Below, piece by piece: positions 1 through 4,401 of a DNA stretch of 5,916 bases. How positions within the stretch are numbered: position 1 is the first letter of the stretch; each line of letters starts with the position of its first letter. The translations under genes were made by a program, and so were the position numbers. The DNA is taken from NCBI GenBank assembly GCA_902797015.1, contig CADBRG010000065.1, positions 1 through 5,916 on the forward strand, given 5' to 3'. The notes under the pieces are model-generated. The model was given only the letters and a program-made list of their open reading frames with translations. It was not told where the DNA came from and did not search any database. The DNA comes from an uncultured Lachnospiraceae bacterium. Its GTDB lineage: Bacteria > Bacillota > Clostridia > Lachnospirales > Lachnospiraceae.

Positions 1-1388
1 AGACGGTATCGTTAAAGACCGTCGGTCTGTTTTCCCTGATGGGGCAGGCGGGACTGCATATCCCCGCAGGGGATCGTTCCATGCTGCCTGTTTTTCAGAA
101 GATTTATGCGGATATCGGAGATGAGCAAAGCATTGAACAGAGCTTAAGTACGTTTTCTTCGCATATGACCAACATCGTTAACATCTTAAAAGGCGCCAAT
201 GACCAGTCATTGGTTCTGTTTGACGAGCTCTGTGCCGGAACCGATCCGGAAGAAGGCGCCGCGCTGGCAGTGGCGATCTTAGAAAACTTAAGAGAACGCG
301 GCAGTATGACGATGGCGACGACGCATTACAGTGAACTGAAGCTTTATGCGCTGGGCACGGAAGGTGTCGAAAATGCCTGCTGTGAGTTTGATGTCGAGAC
401 GCTTAGTCCGACCTATCATCTTCTGATCGGAATTCCCGGGAAGAGTAATGCATTTGCAATTTCTGAGAAGATCGGACTGCCAAAGCATCTGATCGAGGAT
501 GCAAAGGGCAGGATATCACAGGAGACCGAGAGCTTTGAGGATGTGATCGCTGATCTGGAAGACAGCAGAAGACGGCTGGAGAAAGATCAGGAGCAGATCA
601 GTGCCTACCGTGAAGAGATGGAGCGCTTAAAGAAGCAGCTTTCCGAGCAGAAAGAGCGCCTGGAAGAGCGTAAGGCAAAGATCTTAAGAGAGGCGAATGA
701 GGAGGCTGCAGGAATCCTCAGGGAGGCCAAAGAAGTAGCGGATCAAACCATCCGGAACTTTCATAAATACGGTGCCGGAAATGCGAATATGGCCGCAATG
801 GAGCGGGAGCGTGAAGCCGTCCGCAAAAAGATGCAGGCAGCCAGCGGCAAAGCATCCATGCAAAAGAAGCAGCCGGCAGAGAATACGAACATTCCGAATC
901 CGAACAAGCTTAGGATCGGAGATGATGTCAAAGTCCTCAGCATGAATCAGAAGGGTGTTATTCATACACTTCCGGATAAAAAGGGTGATCTGATGGTGCA
1001 GATGGGCATTCTGCGTTATAAGGTCAACATCAGAAATCTGGTACTTTTAGAAGACGACAATCCGTATGCAGTCAAGAAGAAAAAGAATACCGGCAGGAAA
1101 AACAGCAGCGCAATGGGGCAGCTTAAGATGTCAAAAACTGCTAATGTCAGTGCTGAGTTGAACCTGATCGGCAAGACGGTCGATGAAGCGATCCCGCTAT
1201 TGGACAAATATCTGGATGATGCATACTTGGCACATCTGAACAGCGTCCGCATTGTACACGGCAAGGGAACCGGAGCGCTGCGGAATGCGGTACATGCGCA
1301 CTTGAAACGCCAGAAATATGTCGCGGACTATCATCTCGGCGCATATGGAGAAGGCGATGTCGGCGTCACGATCGTGACGTTTGCATAG
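1..1388 (+). CDS. mutS2: Endonuclease MutS2 (Smr-domain MutS paralogue), 5' end missing
   Basis: The reading frame is open from the first base. Its first full codon (Thr, position 3) appears to be the last residue of the Walker A motif, followed by VSLKTVGLFSLMGQAGLHIPA-type sequence, so the N-terminal part (roughly 330 residues in the family) lies outside. In order one sees: the ABC signature region (LSTFSSHM, about 144-167); Walker B, with LVLFDE (Asp-Glu at 222-227) and then CAGTDP where GAGTDP is usual; the H-loop TTHYSE (about 318-335); a charged coiled coil (about 530-760); a KOW-like core (about 905-1060); a Lys-rich linker; and a C-terminal Smr domain (about 1155-1385) with HGKGTG. 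Family knowledge: MutS2 ATPases lack mismatch-repair function. They limit recombination and, in Bacillus subtilis, act on collided ribosomes. The usual Smr LDLxG motif reads LNLIG here. The visible 461 residues fit a full length near 790. Identification is secure; the exact activity is not. Confidence 0.96.
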   Translation, partial: TVSLKTVGLFSLMGQAGLHIPAGDRSMLPVFQKIYADIGDEQSIEQSLSTFSSHMTNIVNILKGANDQSLVLFDELCAGTDPEEGAALAVAILENLRERGSMTMATTHYSELKLYALGTEGVENACCEFDVETLSPTYHLLIGIPGKSNAFAISEKIGLPKHLIEDAKGRISQETESFEDVIADLEDSRRRLEKDQEQISAYREEMERLKKQLSEQKERLEERKAKILREANEEAAGILREAKEVADQTIRNFHKYGAGNANMAAMEREREAVRKKMQAASGKASMQKKQPAENTNIPNPNKLRIGDDVKVLSMNQKGVIHTLPDKKGDLMVQMGILRYKVNIRNLVLLEDDNPYAVKKKKNTGRKNSSAMGQLKMSKTANVSAELNLIGKTVDEAIPLLDKYLDDAYLAHLNSVRIVHGKGTGALRNAVHAHLKRQKYVADYHLGAYGEGDVGVTIVTFA

Positions 1389-1439
1389 GCTGGGTGGAAG
1401 CTGTGCTGTGATTGGCTGGAGGCCGCACTGTGGCAGCTG
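1389..1439. repeat. Degenerate G-rich tandem repeat after mutS2
   Basis: Directly after the mutS2 stop codon the sequence cycles through GCTGG-starting units at 1389, 1415 and 1436, with CTGTG recurring at 1401, 1406 and 1428. The third unit runs into the first copy of the longer palindromic element. The units differ in length (26 and 21 bp), so this may be decayed repeat or simple low-complexity sequence. I see no hairpin followed by a T-run here, and so no obvious intrinsic terminator for mutS2. Confidence 0.3.
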
Positions 1440-1491
1440 GAGGTCAGTTTTGGAACAAAAGTAGGGCAAATGGCGCTGTGAAGTTCCAAAA
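1440..1491. repeat. Palindrome-cored intergenic repeat, copy 1
   Basis: This 52-bp unit starts with GAGGTCAG. It then has TTTTGGAAC (1448-1456), a 26-bp centre, and the exact inverse complement GTTCCAAAA (1483-1491). It matches copy 2 at 47 of 52 positions. All five differences are transitions and none falls in the 9-bp arms. The centre contains a four-codon start-to-stop string (ATG GCG CTG TGA, 1470-1481). The right arm is followed by AAGC, not a T-run, so it is a poor intrinsic terminator. It could be a dispersed chromosomal repeat (REP or MITE-like), a structured RNA leader, or a two-half-site protein-binding site. The sequence alone does not decide, and no target-site duplication is visible. 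Confidence 0.85.
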
Positions 1492-1512
1492 AGCAAGCTT
1501 TGCGGCCGGTGC

Positions 1513-1564
1513 GAGGTCAATTTTGGAACAAAAGTGAGGTAAATGGCGCTATGAAGTTCCAAAA
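1513..1564. repeat. Palindrome-cored intergenic repeat, copy 2
   Basis: This is the second 52-bp unit, offset 73 bp from copy 1, with arms at 1521-1529 and 1556-1564 and again a 26-bp centre. The arms are identical to those of copy 1. The centre carries AAAAGTGAGG (1530-1539), which recurs exactly at 1581-1590 as the ribosome-binding region of the next gene, and a four-codon string ATG GCG CTA TGA (1543-1554). The copy ends 33 bp before the phosphohexomutase start codon, so it is well placed to affect that gene as DNA operator or leader RNA. This is an inference from position only. Confidence 0.85.
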
Positions 1565-1584
1565 GTCTTATATATGAGAGAAAA

Positions 1585-1590
1585 GTGAGG
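1585..1590 (+). promoter_or_regulatory. Ribosome-binding site of the phosphohexomutase gene
   Basis: GTGAGG ends seven bases before the ATG at 1598, a normal Shine-Dalgarno distance. It supports this start over the in-frame ATG at 1637 (codon 14). An AT-rich TATATA at 1569-1574 resembles a -10 box, but no convincing -35 box lies 16-18 bp upstream, so I do not call a promoter. Confidence 0.65.
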
Positions 1591-1597
1591 AATTCTT

Positions 1598-3343
1598 ATG
1601 TGGAAATTCGGAAAAAGGAAAAAAGAACGGGAAGAAATGGCAGCGCAGCAGGCGTCACCTCAGATTTCCTATGAGGATGTTGCGCAGACCGACCTTGGCA
1701 AGACTTATCTTAAGCTCCAGAACGGCAGTGATATCCGTGGAATTGCCTGTGAGGGGCCAAAAGGAGAAGCTGTGAACCTGACGGAGACCGCCGTTCGTTA
1801 TATCGGCATGGCGTTTGCCGGATGGCTTTCGGACCTGACCGGGAAAAAGCCCGGAGAAATGAAAATCGGTGTAGGTCGGGATTCTCGTATTACCGGTCCG
1901 GATGTACAGGAAGTGTTCATGCAGGGAATCCGCTTAAGTGATGCCTGTGCGGTTGACTGTGGAATGGCTTCAACGCCGGCGATGTTTATGTCAACGATCT
2001 ATCCGGAGACAAATTACGACGGTGGCTGCATGATCACGGCAAGTCATCTGCCGTTTCACAGAAACGGAATCAAGTTCTTTACAAAAGAAGGCGGACTCGA
2101 GAAAGCACAGATCAGAGAAATCCTGCTGCGCGCCGCAAAGCTGGAAGCAGATGAGGTTCTGGCAACGGGCACGGGATTGTCGCCAAGACCGAGAAGCTTT
2201 GATCTGATCACATTATATGCAGCAGGGCTGGCTAATGCGATCCGCAAAGAAACCGGATTTGAGCCCACAGAGCTTCCGGTTGTTACAGAAGTAGAAGACG
2301 AGACCGCACCGATCACGCGCGCCCCAGAAGAAGATGAGACTGCAGCGACCACGCGTTTTTCAGTGGAAAAAGCGGACTTATCGAATGTGTCTGAAAACAG
2401 CAAGCCGCTTGCAGGCCTGCATATCGTGGTCGATGCCGGAAACGGCGCAGGCGGATTCTTTGTCGGAAAAATATTAAATGAACTCGGAGCAGATACCACA
2501 GGAAGCCAGTTTTTAGAGCCGAACGGCATGTTCCCGAATCATGAGCCGAATCCGGAAAACAAAGAAGCGATGGCAGCAATCGTCAAGGCTACACTGGAAA
2601 ACCATGCAGACCTCGGTCTGATCTTTGATACCGATGTGGATCGTATGTCAGCAGTGCTGTCTGACGGGACGCCGCTCAACCGTGATGCGATCATTGCGAT
2701 GATGGCAGCGATCCTGGCACCGGAGAACCCGGGCAGCACGATCATTACGGATTCCGTAACGTCTGATCGGCTGACCGACTTCCTGGAGAAGAATCTGGGA
2801 CTTGTGCATCTTTGCTACAAACGCGGCTATAAAAATGTCATCGATAAATGTAAAGAGCTGAATGCAGCAGGGACAAACAGCCCGCTCGCGATGGAAACAT
2901 CCGGACATGGATGCCTGAAGGAAAACTATTATCTGGATGACGGTGCTTATCTGGCGGTGAAGCTTCTGGCAGCTGTTGCAAAAGCAGCGAAAAACGGAGA
3001 AACGATCGACCATCTGATCGCCGGACTGAACATGGAATGTGCCGACAGGGAAGTACGGTTCCCGATTTCTGTGGAAGATTTCGGTGCATACGGGACAGAA
3101 GTACTTACACGGTTCAAAGAAAAAGCAGAAGAAAAAGGGTATACATTGCCACTTTCCTATGAAGGTGTGCGGATTCGCTTCAATGAGGATCCGACCGGAT
3201 GGGCACTGCTTCGCGCATCGCTCCATGATCCGGTTATGGTTCTGAACATGGAAGGAAAAGATGAAGAAGACCTGCAGAAGATCACAGCAATTTTAAAAGA
3301 AATGCTGGATGGAGAAGACGGTCTGGATCTGTCGGCTCTGTAA
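1598..3343 (+). CDS. Phosphomannomutase/phosphoglucomutase family protein (alpha-D-phosphohexomutase)
   Basis: This is a complete 581-residue cytosolic enzyme predicted to interconvert hexose 1- and 6-phosphates, feeding nucleotide-sugar and cell-surface glycan synthesis. Visible family motifs: NGSDIRG near residues 42-48; the phosphoserine loop TASHLPFHRNGIK with Ser149 as the expected phosphorylated residue; the metal loop DTDVDR (344-349); a sugar-binding loop reading METSGH (432-437) where GEESGH-type is usual; and a C-terminal phosphate-binding region around LRASLHDP (538-545). All four domains appear present. Two additions are seen: a basic N-terminal tail (MWKFGKRKKE) and an acidic Thr/Ala/Glu-rich linker near 229-262 with a nine-residue repeat. 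Without these it would be near the ~500 residues that I recall for clostridial homologues. The preference between mannose and glucose phosphate cannot be read from sequence, hence no gene symbol. The start is supported by GTGAGG; codon 14 is a weaker alternative. Confidence 0.93.
   Translation: MWKFGKRKKEREEMAAQQASPQISYEDVAQTDLGKTYLKLQNGSDIRGIACEGPKGEAVNLTETAVRYIGMAFAGWLSDLTGKKPGEMKIGVGRDSRITGPDVQEVFMQGIRLSDACAVDCGMASTPAMFMSTIYPETNYDGGCMITASHLPFHRNGIKFFTKEGGLEKAQIREILLRAAKLEADEVLATGTGLSPRPRSFDLITLYAAGLANAIRKETGFEPTELPVVTEVEDETAPITRAPEEDETAATTRFSVEKADLSNVSENSKPLAGLHIVVDAGNGAGGFFVGKILNELGADTTGSQFLEPNGMFPNHEPNPENKEAMAAIVKATLENHADLGLIFDTDVDRMSAVLSDGTPLNRDAIIAMMAAILAPENPGSTIITDSVTSDRLTDFLEKNLGLVHLCYKRGYKNVIDKCKELNAAGTNSPLAMETSGHGCLKENYYLDDGAYLAVKLLAAVAKAAKNGETIDHLIAGLNMECADREVRFPISVEDFGAYGTEVLTRFKEKAEEKGYTLPLSYEGVRIRFNEDPTGWALLRASLHDPVMVLNMEGKDEEDLQKITAILKEMLDGEDGLDLSAL
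2294..2356 (+). repeat. In-frame acidic peptide repeat inside the phosphohexomutase
   Basis: Codons 233-241 encode EDETAPITR and codons 245-253 encode EDETAATTR, two near-identical nine-residue units 12 codons apart. They sit at the join between the first domain (catalytic serine) and the second domain, where family members usually have a short connection. Synonymous codons differ between the units (GAAGACGAGACC against GAAGATGAGACT), so the duplication is either old or maintained at the protein level. Confidence 0.7.
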
Positions 3344-3374
3344 GAGCGTAAAAAACAGGAAAGATAATAGAACT

Positions 3375-3385
3375 GCCCAAAGGGC
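3375..3385 (+). other. Small hairpin in the gap before yhaM
   Basis: GCCC-AAA-GGGC forms a four-pair stem with a three-base loop, 31 bases after the phosphohexomutase stop codon. The bases that follow are TTAGAAAGG rather than a T-run, so it is not a good terminator, and it should not separate the two genes transcriptionally. It may be chance, or part of a folded leader together with the larger hairpin just downstream. Confidence 0.35.
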
Positions 3386-3390
3386 TTAGA

Positions 3391-3423
3391 AAGGAAGCCG
3401 GTAAATCTGCCGGCAACAGCAAT
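3391..3423 (+). promoter_or_regulatory. Distant Shine-Dalgarno site plus bridging hairpin upstream of yhaM
   Basis: The only good Shine-Dalgarno-like sequence before the yhaM ATG is AAGGAA at 3391-3396, 27 bases upstream, which is too far for normal use. Between them lies a perfect GC-rich hairpin: GCCGG (3397-3401), an eight-base loop, and CCGGC (3410-3414). If folded, only nine bases (3415-3423) separate the ribosome site from the ATG, which is an ordinary spacing. The immediate upstream bases AACAGCAAT have no ribosome-binding character. That the hairpin brings the two together is inference. Similar structural bridging is known from a few phage and bacterial messages. Confidence 0.55.
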
Positions 3424-4371
3424 ATGAAATACATTGAAACACTGCGTGAGGGAGACCGCGTCGGCGAGGTATACCTCTGTAAGAAAAAACAGAATGCACT
3501 GACAAAAGCCGGAAAGCCATATGATAACGTGACATTACAGGATAAGACAGGAACGCTTTCTGCCAAGATCTGGGATGTCAATTCCGCAGGGATCGAGGAT
3601 TTTGATTCTCTTGATTATGTCTATGTGGTCGGCGACGTGACGATGTTCCAGGGGGCGCCGCAGCTGAATATCAAGCGGATCCGTAAAGTAGGCGAAGGCG
3701 AATATGATCCGGCGGATTATCTTCCGGTCAGCAGCAAGGATATCGGTCAGATGTATCAGGAGCTGCTGAAATTTGTGAAGAATCTGCAGAACCCGCATTT
3801 GAAGGCACTGACAGAGATGTTCTTTGAAAATGAGACCTTTGCGGCCAGATTTAAAAATCATTCTGCGGCAAAGTCTGTGCATCATGGATTTGTCGGCGGT
3901 CTGTTGGAGCATACACTCTCTGTTACGCAAAACTGTGATTTTATCAGCATGCAGTATCCGTTCTTAAACAGAGATCTTTTGCTGACCGCAGCGATGCTGC
4001 ATGATATCGGGAAGCTGGATGAGCTTTCTACTTTCCCGGAAAATGACTATACCGATGCAGGTCAGCTGCTGGGACACATCACGATCGGTGCAATGCAGAT
4101 CAGAAATCAGATTGCGAAGATCCCGGATTTCCCGGTACGACTGGCCAATGAACTGTTGCATTGTATTCTGGCGCATCACGGAGAGCTGGAGTACGGTTCA
4201 CCGAAAAAACCGGCATTGGTAGAGGCAATCGCACTCTCCATGGCAGATAATCTGGATGCAAAGATGGAGAGCTTCAAAGAGGAGATTTCTTCAATCCCGG
4301 AGAATAACCTGGAATGGCAGGGCTTTAACAGACTGTTTGATTCCAATATCCGCAGAACCGGGCGGGATTAA
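3424..4371 (+). CDS. yhaM: 3'-5' exoribonuclease YhaM family (OB-fold plus HD domain)
   Basis: This is a complete 315-residue protein, almost the length of Bacillus subtilis YhaM (about 314). The N-terminal ~90 residues look like an OB-fold nucleic-acid-binding domain (VTLQDKTGTLSAKIWD, residues 36-51). The rest is an HD-superfamily hydrolase domain. Candidate metal ligands are His163 (GGLLEHT), His193-Asp194 (MLHDIGK), His218 (LLGHI), His251-His252 (LAHHGE) and Asp275 (MADNLD). Family knowledge: YhaM trims RNA 3' ends, and in some species single-stranded DNA, using Mn2+ or similar metals, in the cytoplasm. The start agrees with the family N-terminus (MKYIETLREGDRVGEVYL). The open frame extends upstream to 3352 but holds only CTG or ATA as weak starts. 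The gene follows the phosphohexomutase after 80 bp and precedes rlmD by 30 bp, so co-transcription is likely. Confidence 0.93.
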   Translation: MKYIETLREGDRVGEVYLCKKKQNALTKAGKPYDNVTLQDKTGTLSAKIWDVNSAGIEDFDSLDYVYVVGDVTMFQGAPQLNIKRIRKVGEGEYDPADYLPVSSKDIGQMYQELLKFVKNLQNPHLKALTEMFFENETFAARFKNHSAAKSVHHGFVGGLLEHTLSVTQNCDFISMQYPFLNRDLLLTAAMLHDIGKLDELSTFPENDYTDAGQLLGHITIGAMQIRNQIAKIPDFPVRLANELLHCILAHHGELEYGSPKKPALVEAIALSMADNLDAKMESFKEEISSIPENNLEWQGFNRLFDSNIRRTGRD

Positions 4372-4391
4372 CCCACTTAGACAAACAATAC

Positions 4392-4395
4392 GGAG
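4392..4395 (+). promoter_or_regulatory. Ribosome-binding site of rlmD
   Basis: GGAG sits six bases before the ATG at 4402, in the 30-bp gap after the yhaM stop codon. It fixes the start of rlmD and, by its ordinary form, contrasts with the remote site used for yhaM. Confidence 0.75.
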
Positions 4396-4401
4396 ACGAT
4401 C

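Noticed and set aside
1448..1491. Possible LexA/SOS box, since the arms contain GAAC and GTTC.
   Set aside because: The Gram-positive LexA site has GAAC and GTTC four bases apart. Here they are separated by 26 bases in both copies.
1197..1562. Antisense 121-codon open frame spanning the repeats and the mutS2 end.
   Set aside because: It overlaps the conserved Smr coding region, starts inside a repeat arm, and its product resembles no family I know. It looks like a frame shadow.
1448..1564. Possible intrinsic terminators for mutS2 formed by the inverted repeats.
   Set aside because: The stems are AT-rich at their base with 26-base loops, and neither right arm is followed by a T-run on the + strand.
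1440..1564. CRISPR-like array, because of direct repeats with a 21-bp gap.
   Set aside because: There are only two units, the repeats are 52 bp and imperfect, and no cas gene is nearby.
1546..1574. Possible sigma-A promoter with TATATA at 1569-1574.
   Set aside because: No acceptable -35 hexamer lies 16-18 bp upstream, and transcription from it would leave only a very short leader before the ATG at 1598.
2056..3226. Long antisense open frames (157 and 192 codons) within the phosphohexomutase gene.
   Set aside because: They lie wholly opposite a well-supported gene, lack recognisable motifs, and have compositions typical of reverse-strand shadows.
3386..3423. Resemblance to part of a cobalamin riboswitch core (GGAAGCCGGTAAAT, then GCCGGCAACAGC).
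   Set aside because: Only one hairpin and its flanks resemble the core. The gap is 80 bp, far too short for the ~200-base element, the B12-box region is absent, and none of the genes downstream concerns cobalamin. A search with the covariance model would settle it.
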